Below are positions 28,277 to 37,200 of a stretch of 64,000 nt of DNA, one piece after another. The translations under genes and the position numbers were made by a program. Each line of letters starts with the position of its first letter. The first letter of the stretch is position 1. The notes under the pieces are model-generated. The model saw only the letters and a list, made by a program, of their open reading frames with translations. It ran no database searches and had not been told where the DNA came from. Origin of the DNA: Gaiellasilicea sp963707575 (GTDB lineage: Bacteria; Actinomycetota; Thermoleophilia; Gaiellales; Gaiellaceae); the NCBI GenBank assembly GCA_963707575.1, contig OY970171.1:496001-560000 (forward strand), in the 5' to 3' direction.

Positions 28277-29620
28277 ATGGACGACGCTGGAACGCTCACC
28301 GTCGGCGCTGGTCTCGACGACCCCGGGCGCCTCGAGGCCCTCGAGCGAATCCGGCTCGACGGCCCCTCCGACCGCGCCGTCTTCGACCGGGTGACTGCGC
28401 TCGTCACCTCGCTGCTCGACGTTCCGATCTCGCTCCTCACGCTCGTCCGACCCGCTAGCCAGACGTTCGTCAGCGCCGCCGGGCTCGACGGCGACTGGTC
28501 ATCGCGCGGAGCGGTCGGCGCCGGCGGCTCGTTCTGCCAGCGCGTCGTGCTCTCGGGACAGCCGGTCGTGCTCGAGGACGCAAGCGCCGATCCGCTCCTC
28601 GACGACGTCCGTGCCCAGCTCGAGGTGGAGCTCGTGGCGTACGTCGGCATCCCGCTCGTCACCTCCTCGGGATACGCGGTCGGATCCTTCTGCGCGATCG
28701 ATCTGCAGCCGCACCCGTGGAGCGAGCTCGACGTGCGCGTGCTCGAGGATGTCGGCCGGACAGTGATGGCGTACGTCGACGCCTCCCCGGACGCCCCCGC
28801 AGCGGCCGCCCGCGGGCTCAACATCGCCGCCGTCGCCCGGCGGACCGGGATCGCCTCCGACACCCTGCGCAAGTGGGAGCGCCGCTACGGCGTCCTGCGG
28901 CCGAACCGGACGACCGGCGGCCAGCGCCGCTACGACGAGAGCGACGTAGCCCGGGTGGAGTGGCTGCGCGACCGCCTCGCGGAGGGCTTCCGCATCTCCG
29001 AGGCAGCTGCGCTGCTCGATCCCGAGGGAGAGATCGCGGTCGCCTCGACAAGCGAGCTGCGCGAGGCGCTGGTCGAGGCCGCGCGCGAGGCCGACTCCGG
29101 CCTGCTCGCCTCGCTCGTCGAGCAGGCCTTCACGCTGCACCCGGTCGAGCACGCGATCGAGGAGATCGTGCAGCCGGCGCTCGAGAGCATCGGCGCCGCC
29201 TGGGTCGACCGGAGCGGCGCGATCGCCGAGGAGCACCTGCTGACGGAGACCGTCCGCGCCCGGCTCGAGCGGATGCTGGCCGACCGGCGTCCGGGTGTCC
29301 GCGGCAAGGCGGTGCTCGCCTGCGGGCCGTCCGAGCGGCACGACCTCGGCCTGCTGGCTCTCGCCGTGCTGCTGCAGGCGGACGGCTGGCTCGTCGCCTA
29401 CGTCGGAGCCGACGTTCCCCTCGACGCGGTCGTGGAGCTGGCCGAGCAGATCGAGGCGGACGTGCTCTGCGTGAGCGTCACGCTGCCGAGCTCGCACGAG
29501 CGCGTCGTCGCCGAGCTGTCGGAGGTCGCGCTGCCCGAGCGGCTGCGCGTCGTCGTCGGTGGGCCCGCCGCGCCCGGCGGGGCCGGCCTCGCCGCGACCG
29601 TCGCCGACCTGCGCTCGTAG
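28277..29620 (+). CDS. GAF-MerR-cobalamin-binding regulator (CarH-like photoreceptor)
   Basis: A transcription factor of 447 aa with three domains. Residues 25-155 are a GAF sensor. Residues 178-245 are a MerR-type winged helix (IAAVARRTGIASDTLRKWER and GGQRRYDESDVARVEWL). Residues 265-445 are a CarH-type B12 unit. The helical bundle holds AAWVDRSGAIAEEHLL, matching the W...EH motif that contacts adenosylcobalamin. The Rossmann part has ERHDLGLLALAVLLQADGW, where His is the lower cobalt ligand. CarH represses DNA in the dark and is released when light breaks the Co-C bond. The added GAF domain suggests a second input. It is coupled to the next gene (TAGTG). Confidence 0.9.
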   Translation: MDDAGTLTVGAGLDDPGRLEALERIRLDGPSDRAVFDRVTALVTSLLDVPISLLTLVRPASQTFVSAAGLDGDWSSRGAVGAGGSFCQRVVLSGQPVVLEDASADPLLDDVRAQLEVELVAYVGIPLVTSSGYAVGSFCAIDLQPHPWSELDVRVLEDVGRTVMAYVDASPDAPAAAARGLNIAAVARRTGIASDTLRKWERRYGVLRPNRTTGGQRRYDESDVARVEWLRDRLAEGFRISEAAALLDPEGEIAVASTSELREALVEAAREADSGLLASLVEQAFTLHPVEHAIEEIVQPALESIGAAWVDRSGAIAEEHLLTETVRARLERMLADRRPGVRGKAVLACGPSERHDLGLLALAVLLQADGWLVAYVGADVPLDAVVELAEQIEADVLCVSVTLPSSHERVVAELSEVALPERLRVVVGGPAAPGGAGLAATVADLRS

Positions 29621-30043
29621 TGTCGTACGCCCGCTCCGCAGCCGCCGGAGCAGTGGCCGCCACGGTGTGGGGTCTCGCCGAGCCGCTCGACCAGCGGCTC
29701 CTCCGCTACGACTACTCCGACGTCGCCCTGCTCGGCAAGGCGGTCACACGCGGGCCACGCTGGCGCGCTGCGGGTCTGGCGATCCACGCCGCGAACGGCG
29801 TCGCATTCGGGCTGACGCTCGAGCTCATCCAGCGGCGGACCGAGCTCGACGAGGCGACGGCTGGCACTCGGGCTGGCGCTCGCGGAGCACATCGCGCTTT
29901 TCCCGCTGTCGTACTTCGTCGACCGCTACCACCCGGCCCGCGGGGAGCCGGGGATCCCACCGCTCCTCTCGAGCCCGCGGGCGTTCACGCAGGCGACGTG
30001 GCGTCACGCCCTCTTCGGAGCGGTGCTCGGCCGGCTCGCCTGA
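29620..30043 (+). CDS. Small membrane protein coupled to the B12 regulator (one frameshift)
   Basis: A protein of about 140 aa with three to four hydrophobic segments: AAAGAVAATVWGLAEPL, AAGLAIHAANGVAFGLTLEL and LALGLALAEHIALFPLSYFV. GTG 29620 shares its G with the stop of the regulator gene, so it is translated with it. I do not recognise the family. The frame breaks near 29860; deleting one G restores it and gives the stop at 30043. Its last 40 bp overlap the convergent GTPase gene. Confidence 0.7.
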
Positions 30044-31599
30044 GCCGAGGCGACCGCGGCGCAGAAGCTCGCGTAGGCGTCGAGCTCCTCCTGCAGCGGC
30101 GCCAGCACGAGTGTCTGCGCGGAGGCCTCGAGGCGCTTCCGCAGCGAGCGGGCGGCCGCCCGGGCACGGCGGCGGGCGCCTGCGCCGTTCGCGAGCCTGG
30201 TGAGGAAGGCGAGCGCGATCCCGGCCACTGCGCCGCCGAGCAGGAGCGCGGTCGGCAGAGGCACCCCCCTCGCCTCCGGCGTCGGGAGCACGTCGTCCAG
30301 GCGCAGGTAGTCGAGCGCGAGCAGTGCCAGCAGCCAGAGCACTCCGACGGCGACTGCGGCCGCCAGGCCGGTCTGGAGCAGGTCGACGAGCCGCCACCAG
30401 CGCGGGCGTCGCCCGTGCAGGTGGGCCCCGGCGACGGCACGGTCGAGCTCTGCCGCGACGTCCTGCTCCTTGCTCCCGGCCGCAGCGCGGACGAGCGCCG
30501 GCCAGGGCTCGGGCAGGTCGGCGGCTGCGCCGCCTGCGAGCGCCCGGGCCGCGTTCTCGACTCTGGCCACCTGCACGGCAGAGGCTGGCGGCAGCGACGT
30601 GTGGACGCTCTCGTTCGCGTCGTCGCCAAGCCGCAGGCGCCGCAGGGGATCGGGCCGAAGCCTCTTGATCCAGCGCGCGAACGGCCAGCCCGTCGCGAGC
30701 GTGCCGCTGCGGCGGTGGGCCTGCTCGACCGCGCGCACGACCGTCGGCACGCCGGCGGCGTCCTCGAGGGCGTCGAGCAGGCGCGAGCGCGCGTCGCGGT
30801 CGACCTTCCGCGCGGAGCCGCCGCAGGCGGCGGCGAAGCCGGCAGCCGCCGCGTCCACGTCGGCGGCGAGGCGCGCGGCGACGGCCTCGCGCGCCGCGAC
30901 GCGCTCGGCGAGCAGCCGCCGCAGCTCGGGCAGCCCCGCGCCCATCGTGGCGGAGACCGCGAGCAGCGGCAAGCCGGGCAGCCCGTCGCGCTCGAGCAGG
31001 CGTCCGAGGTCAGCGAGGCATGCGGCGAGCGCCTCGCCGTCGAGCAGGTCGGCCTGGTTGAGCACGACCGCCATCGCCTCCCCGTGGCGCGCGAGCGGGC
31101 GCAGGTAGCCGTCGTGCCACGCCGCGTCCGCGTACTTCTGCGGATCGACGACCCAGACGACGAGGTCGACGAGCTCCACGAGCCGGTCGACCTCCAGCCG
31201 GTGCCCGCGCTCAACGGAGTCGAAGTCGGGGAGGTCGAGGAGGACGAGGCCGTCGAGATCGCCGCCGTCGAGGCGGTGCCGGCGCGGCACCTCGAGCCAG
31301 TCGAGGAGTGCGGCGCCCCCGTCACCCCACGTCGCCGCCTCCGCGGTCGACGTCGTCGGCCGCCGCCGGCCAACGCTCGTCAGCTCCGCTCCCGCGAGCG
31401 CGTTGAAGAGCGAGGACTTCCCTGCGCCCGTGGGACCGGCGAGCGCGACGACCGTGGTCTCGACGCCCAGCCCGAGCCGCACGCCGGCCTTCGCGAGCAC
31501 GGCGCTCGCCGCCGACACGAGCTCGGGCTGGAGCCGACCGTCCGCGATCGCGGCGGCGTCGGCGAGCGACGCCAACCGCGCGTCGAGCGCGTCCGTCAC
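30004..31599 (-). CDS. Membrane-associated GTPase (YfjP/dynamin-like), second of a pair
   Basis: A 531-aa protein with an Era/dynamin-like GTPase domain: Walker A AGPTGAGKSS near residue 55, switch region RRRPTTSTAE, G3 DLPDFDSVERG and G4 NQAD. A C-terminal pair of hydrophobic helices (AAAVAVGVLWLLALLAL and ALLLGGAVAGIALAFL, about 405-460) anchors it in the membrane, followed by a basic amphipathic helix. Such proteins act in membrane remodelling, stress or division. It overlaps its partner GTPase by 4 bp and is the last gene of lhr-uvsE-GTPase-GTPase. Confidence 0.88.
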   Translation of the reverse strand: MTDALDARLASLADAAAIADGRLQPELVSAASAVLAKAGVRLGLGVETTVVALAGPTGAGKSSLFNALAGAELTSVGRRRPTTSTAEAATWGDGGAALLDWLEVPRRHRLDGGDLDGLVLLDLPDFDSVERGHRLEVDRLVELVDLVVWVVDPQKYADAAWHDGYLRPLARHGEAMAVVLNQADLLDGEALAACLADLGRLLERDGLPGLPLLAVSATMGAGLPELRRLLAERVAAREAVAARLAADVDAAAAGFAAACGGSARKVDRDARSRLLDALEDAAGVPTVVRAVEQAHRRSGTLATGWPFARWIKRLRPDPLRRLRLGDDANESVHTSLPPASAVQVARVENAARALAGGAAADLPEPWPALVRAAAGSKEQDVAAELDRAVAGAHLHGRRPRWWRLVDLLQTGLAAAVAVGVLWLLALLALDYLRLDDVLPTPEARGVPLPTALLLGGAVAGIALAFLTRLANGAGARRRARAAARSLRKRLEASAQTLVLAPLQEELDAYASFCAAVASAQASRPSTAPKRA

Positions 31600-33263
31600 C
31601 GGCGGACGGATGCAGCTGCGGCCCGCAGGCGCCCGGGCGTGTCGGGGTCGGGCTCGACCGGCTCGAGCAGTGCGTCGAACCGCGCCGCCTCGGCCGCGAG
31701 GAGCCGGCGTACCCGCTCGACGAGGTTCTCACGTGCCTTCGCCGCGAGCGCGCGCACCGCCTGGTCGCCGAAGATCGCCTCGAGCACCTTCTGGCCGACG
31801 GCGGAGGTCCCGCCGGCGACGACGATCTCGGCGCCCGTGAGGCCACCGGTCTGGAGGAACACGGCGAGCATGACCGTCAGTCCGGCCCCGTTCACGCCGA
31901 GGGAGGCGAGCCGCGCGGTCGTGCGCTTGCTCATCCCCTCGTTGCGCACCAGCTCGAAGACGTCCCCCTGCCACTCGCGCACTTCCCGCTCGGCCGCCGC
32001 CTTCAGCCCGGCCGACGCGACGTCGAGGCCGGGCGCCCCCGCCAGCAGCGCGCGCCCGCCCAGCGTCTCGCGCCAGGCCGCCGTTGCGCGCGTGGCGGCG
32101 CGATCCGCAGCCGCGTGCACGACCGCCTCGACTCCGGTCTCCACCGCCTCCTTGACCGCGGTGTCGGCGCCCGGCTTGCCCGTGACGAAGCTGCGCAGCC
32201 GGTCGCGTGCCCAGGCGACACGCGACTCGAGCGCGCGCGTGAAGTCACCAGTGCCGACGACGTCGTACCAGCGGGCGAGAACCTCGCCGCGCAGAAGCGA
32301 GCCGCTCCCCAGCGCCTCGTCGATCTCCTCGGCGGCCCGCTCGTAGGCGCGGTCGGTCGCCTCGCGCAGCGCCACCACCGCCTCGGTCTGGCCTTCGACC
32401 GCGACGGCGACGGTCTCGGTGCGAGGGCGGATGCTCGCGAGCGCGCCCGCGAGCGTCTGCTCGATCAGCGCCGAGCGCGCCCCCGCGTCGGCGGCGAGCC
32501 GGTCCAGCCAGCCGCGCACGGGCGCCAGCGCCTCGGCCGGGAGCAGCCCGCGGTCGAGCCGGGTCTCCGGCACGACCAGCAGCTCCGTCCCGGGCAGGCC
32601 GCGCTCGGCGAGCATCCGTGCAAGGTGCTCGCTCACCTCGGCGGTCGCGTCGGCCGGCACCCGGTTGAGCACGAGTGCGAGCGCGGTACCGCGCTCGCGT
32701 GCCGCGTGCAACAGCTCCCAGGGGACCGCGTCGGCGTAGCGCGCGGCCGTCGTGACGAAGAGCCAGAAGTCGGCGGCGGCGAGGAGCTGCGCCGCCAGGG
32801 CGCGGTTCTCGGCGGCGACCGAGTCGATGTCGGGCGAGTCGAGCAGCGCCAGCCCGGCGGGTAGCGTGGTCGTCTCTACGAGCTCCAGCCCACGCCCGCC
32901 GGCTTCGCCGCCGCTCGTGCGCGAGAGCTCCGGCAGCACGCGGTCGTCGGAGAACCAGGGCAGGTCGGCGGGGTTGCAGACGAGCACCGGCGCGCGCGTC
33001 GTCGGGCGGAGCACTCCCGCGGGGCTCACCTCCGCCCCGACGAGGCTGTTCACGAGCGTCGACTTGCCCGCGCCCGTGGAGCCGCCGACGACCATCAGCA
33101 GCGGCGCGTCCAGCTGCCGGAGCCGCGGCAGGAGGTAGTCGTCGATCTGGGCGACCAGCTCGCCGCGCAGGCGCCGCGCCTCCGCCGCCTCGGGCAGCTC
33201 GAGCTCGAGCCGCGCCGGAGCGAGCTCGTCACGGAGGTGTTCGAGGGCGGTTGTGACCATCAC
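31596..33263 (-). CDS. Dynamin-like GTPase, first of a pair
   Basis: A 555-aa GTPase. G1 GGSTGAGKSTLVNSLVG near residue 56, switch RPTTRAPVLV, G3 LLDSPDIDSV and G4 LNRV are visible. The rest is a long helical stalk of about 350 residues with a hydrophobic patch (NGAGLTVMLAVFLQTGGLTG, then IVVAGGTSAVGQKVLEAIFG) that may enter the membrane. GTG 33263 and ATG 33260 both overlap the uvsE stop. Tandem GTPases of this kind resemble the paired bacterial dynamin-like proteins that form hetero-oligomers at membranes. The link to repair genes is by operon only. Confidence 0.87.
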   Translation of the reverse strand: MMVTTALEHLRDELAPARLELELPEAAEARRLRGELVAQIDDYLLPRLRQLDAPLLMVVGGSTGAGKSTLVNSLVGAEVSPAGVLRPTTRAPVLVCNPADLPWFSDDRVLPELSRTSGGEAGGRGLELVETTTLPAGLALLDSPDIDSVAAENRALAAQLLAAADFWLFVTTAARYADAVPWELLHAARERGTALALVLNRVPADATAEVSEHLARMLAERGLPGTELLVVPETRLDRGLLPAEALAPVRGWLDRLAADAGARSALIEQTLAGALASIRPRTETVAVAVEGQTEAVVALREATDRAYERAAEEIDEALGSGSLLRGEVLARWYDVVGTGDFTRALESRVAWARDRLRSFVTGKPGADTAVKEAVETGVEAVVHAAADRAATRATAAWRETLGGRALLAGAPGLDVASAGLKAAAEREVREWQGDVFELVRNEGMSKRTTARLASLGVNGAGLTVMLAVFLQTGGLTGAEIVVAGGTSAVGQKVLEAIFGDQAVRALAAKARENLVERVRRLLAAEAARFDALLEPVEPDPDTPGRLRAAAASVRR

Positions 33264-34252
33264 CGGAGCGTTCCCCGTTTTGCCAGTCGAGAAAAGCGCT
33301 CCTCGGCGGCGGCTGCGTCCGGCACGACGCGCGGCAGCTGGTCGCGGAGCCAGAGGAGGGCCAGATCCTTCGCCTTCGCTTCCAGCATCACGTCCAGCGG
33401 CCGGGGCGCCGCGGCTAGGACGTCCGCCAGGTCCCAGGGCGTCACGAAGTCCGCGTGCTGGTCGACGAGCGGCGGCACGAGCTTCGCCACCTTGCCCTTG
33501 CCGACCGTGCGCAGCTCAGTCCGCGGGCTGGAGACGTGCACCTTGGGGCGCACGTCCTCGGGCCACGTCGCGCAGACGGCGGCCAGCGCCTCGGCCGGAT
33601 CGCCGAGCGCGGCGGCACGGTTGCAGCGGTGGTGGTGGTGGTCGTAGATCACGCGCACGCCGGTGCGCCGATGGAGCTCGAGCACGTCCTCGACGTCGAA
33701 GGAGCGCTCGTCGTGCTCGACGACGACGCGAGCACGGGCCTGCTCCGAGAGCGCCTCGTAGGCAGCCGCCCAGCGGTCGAGCGCGCCGGCCCGGTCGCCG
33801 TAGACGCCGCCGACGTGGAGCACGACCACGCCCTCCGGCCCCTGTCCGAGGGCGTCGAGAAGCGCTGCGTCCTGCTCCAGGTCGAGGCTCGACTTCCAGC
33901 GGAGCGTCTCGTCGACCGCGTTCAGGACGGTGTACTGACCGGGGTGCGTGGAGAGGCGCAGCCCGAGTGCGTTCGCCTTGGCCCCAAGCGTCGCCAGCTG
34001 CTCCTCGCACTCTCCGAGCTGCCGCCGGTAGTCGAAGTCCGGCAGGTCGGGATGGGTGCCGTAGGGCACCGTGCTGCTCGAGAGCCGGTAGACGCGGACG
34101 TCGATGTGGTCGAGGTAGTCGAAGGCCGCATCGAGCAGCTCGAGCGACGTGCGCAGGTGCGGCCCGGACTGCCAGCGGCGCGCGTCGGCCGTTCTCAGCC
34201 CGCCGCCTCCGACGATCTTGACGGCGAAGCCCAGCCGGTACGGGTGGGTCAA
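33260..34252 (-). CDS. uvsE: UV damage endonuclease UvsE/UVDE
   Basis: A TIM-barrel endonuclease of 330 aa that nicks 5' of UV photoproducts and starts excision repair without UvrABC. Family motifs: YRLGFAVKIVGGGG at the start, VYRLSSSTVPYGTHPDLP, LSTHPGQYTVLNA, VLHVGGVYGD, VVVEHDERSF and YDHHHHRCN. The His/Glu/Asp set forms the multi-metal site. The start is TTG 34252, which overlaps the lhr stop (TTGA), and its own stop overlaps the next gene, so translation is coupled through the operon. It probably acts together with the Nei glycosylase and Lhr in damage repair. Confidence 0.95.
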   Translation of the reverse strand: MTHPYRLGFAVKIVGGGGLRTADARRWQSGPHLRTSLELLDAAFDYLDHIDVRVYRLSSSTVPYGTHPDLPDFDYRRQLGECEEQLATLGAKANALGLRLSTHPGQYTVLNAVDETLRWKSSLDLEQDAALLDALGQGPEGVVVLHVGGVYGDRAGALDRWAAAYEALSEQARARVVVEHDERSFDVEDVLELHRRTGVRVIYDHHHHRCNRAAALGDPAEALAAVCATWPEDVRPKVHVSSPRTELRTVGKGKVAKLVPPLVDQHADFVTPWDLADVLAAAPRPLDVMLEAKAKDLALLWLRDQLPRVVPDAAAAEERFSRLAKRGTLR

Positions 34253-37200
34253 GGCCGGAGCACCGCGCGCCGCGGGCCGGCCAGGAAGCCGGCCTCGACG
34301 AGCAGCGGCATGATCTCCGTCTCGATCACCGGCCGCCCGTCGAAGCGCTCGACCGCGAGCCGGGTCTTGCCGCCGCGGCCCTTCACGTGCGCCACGAGCG
34401 CCTCGATCGCGGGTCGCAGCCACGCCTCGTCGGGCTCGCGCAGCGGGACGAGCGTGCGGCCGCCGCGCTCGACGAAGAGCGCGGCCTCGCCGCCGAGCAG
34501 GACGACCTGGGCGCCGGCAACGCGTGCCGCGCGGGCTCCGGCGCGCTTCGGCCAGGGCAGCGCCGCGCCGTAGGGCTGGGCCGGGTCGGCCGCGGCCAGC
34601 ACGAGCGGCTCCTCGTCGTCGCCCTCGCGCCCGCGCAGCTCGCGGAGCCGCTCGACCGCGCCCGCGAGCGCGAACTGCGCCCCGCCGAGCCCCTCGACGA
34701 AGTAGCCGCGGCGGCAGACGCCGATCGTCTCCAGATCCTTCAGCTCGCTGTAGACCGCGCCGTAGCCGCCGGGGATCCCCTCGCCCCGCACGCCGTCGCG
34801 GGTGACGATGCCCTGCCGCTCGAGCAAGAGCTCGGCGAGCGCGCGCCGGTCGGGCGTGCCGGCGAAGAGCTTGTCCGTCAGCGACCAGCGGCCCTGCGTG
34901 GAGGTGATCGCCGCGGCGCGGGTGCGTGAGAAGCGCCGGGGCCGCCGATCGGGCCGCGGCGCCTGGTAGCGGCGTCCCGCCCGCAGCGGGGTCCAGGCGT
35001 CGTTCGTCACCTCACCCGCCCAGACGAGCTCCCAGAGCGCCGGCAGCGCCGCCTCCGGCTCGAGCTCCGCCGCCTCGACGAGCGGGTACCAGAACTCGGC
35101 CGAGCCGGCGAGTGCGCGGCGGATCGCGTCCGCGTCCTCGCTCTCGGGCGCCGGGGCGCCCGCCGGGCGGCCCAGCAGCGGCGCGTCGTCGCGGAAGTAG
35201 AGCGCGACGCGGTCGAGCCCCGCGCCGGCCCAGACGACCTCGCCGGAGGCACAGAGGGCGTCGAGCCACGCGGGCTGGTAGCCGGGCACGCGCCGGGGCA
35301 GCACCTCGGACTCCCACAGCGAGACGGGGAGCGCGAGCCCCTGAAGCGGGATGAGCGCCTCGCGCAGCGTCGCGCGGCGGTCGATCCCGTGCCAGGCGGG
35401 CAGGAAGCGCCCGAGCGCGGCCTGTTCTGCCGGCTCTACCTCCTTGCGCAGCGCGGCGAGCGAGGCGCGCCGCAGCCGCCGCAGCACCTCGGGGTCGCAC
35501 CACTCGCGCTCCGTGCCGCCGGGACGCAGCTCGCCGCGGACGAGCGCGTTCTCGCGCTCGAGCCCGTGCAGCAGCTCGGCGACGTCCACGCCGAAGTGCT
35601 CGGTCGTCTCTGCGGTCGTGAACGGCCCGCGGCCCTTGGCGAACCGGAGCACGAGCTGGCGCAGCGAGTCGGGGCCACCGGCGAGGAAGGCCTCGGGCAG
35701 GCCGCCGGGCGGCATCACGCCGAGCGCGTCGCGGTAGCGCCCCGCATCCTCCGCGGCCAGCAGGCGGGGCTCGCCGGCCAGCCGGATCTCGAGGGCACGG
35801 CGCTCGGCCACGAGCACCGCCGCGAAGGCCTCGTCGTACTCGCCGGGACGCAGGTCGCCGCGGCGGCGGAGAACGTCGTGCAGCTCGTCCGGGTCGCGCG
35901 GGCTACCGCGCAGCTGCGCCTCCACTTCGGCGAGCGCGTCCGCGTCGATCAGCTCCCGCAGCTCCTCCTGGCCGAGCAGCTCGCGCAGCAGGTCGCGGTC
36001 GAGCGAGAGCGCCTGCGCGCGCCGCTCGGCCGGAGGCGTGTCGTCCTCGTACATGTACGTGGCGACGTAGTCGAAGAGAAGCGAGGAGGCGAACGGCGAC
36101 GCCGAGACGGTCTCGACGTCGACGAGGTCGAGCTCCCGGGTCTGCAGGCCGCGCAGGATCTGCTTCAGCGCGGGCAGGTCGAAGACGTCCTGGAGGCACT
36201 CGCGGTAGGTCTCGAGCACGATCGGGAACGAGCCGTACTTCCGCGCCACCTGCAGCAGCCCCTGCGCCTTCAGCCGCTGCTGCCAGAGCGGCGTGCGCTG
36301 GCCCGGGCGGCGGCGCGGGATCAGGAGCGCGCGCGAGGCGTTCTCGCGGAAGCGGGCGCCGAAGAGCGCGGTCTGCCCCACCTCGTTCACGACCAGCTCC
36401 TCGATCTCGTCCGGCGCGATCAGCAGGTCGGCGACCGGAGGCGGCGCGTCCGCGTCGGGCAGGTGGAGCGCGATCCCGTCGTCCGACCAGATCGACTGCA
36501 CCTCGATCCCGAGCGCGTCGCGCAGCCGGGCCGCCAGCGCCATCCCCCACGGGGCGTGCACCCGGCCGCCGAACGGCGTGAGGATGCAGACGCGCCAGTC
36601 GCCGATCTCGTCGCGGAAGCGCTCGACCACGATCGTCCGGTCGGAGGGCACGGCGCCGGTGGCGCTGGCCTGCTCGCGCAGGTAGGTGAGCAGGTTGCGC
36701 GCGGCCCGCACGTCGAGGTGGTACTCGGCCCCGAGCCGCTCGAGCGCCTTCGCGTCGGTCAGCCCGACGAGCTCCCGCGACGCCGCGCCGATCTTCTCCC
36801 CCAGCTCGTACGGCCGGCCGACGCCCTCGCCCTTCCAGAAGGGAACGGCGCCGGGAACGCCCGGCGCGGGCGAGACGAGCACGCGGTCGCGCGTGATCTC
36901 CTCGATCCGCCAGCTGGAGGCTCCGAGCAGGAAAGTCTGGCCTTCCCGCGCCTCGTAGACCATCTCCTCGTCGAGCTCGCCGACGCGCCCGCCCCCCTTG
37001 CCGGACGAATCTCCGACGAGGTGGACGCCGAAGAGGCCGCGGTCGGGGATCGTGCCCGCGTTCGTGACCGCGAGGCGGCGCGCGCCTGCGCGGCCGCGGA
37101 TCACGCCCGCAGTGCGGTCCCAGACGATGCGCGGGCGCAGCTCGGCGAACTCGTCCGAGGGGTAGCGGCCGGCCAGCATGTCGAGCACGTTCTCGAGCTG

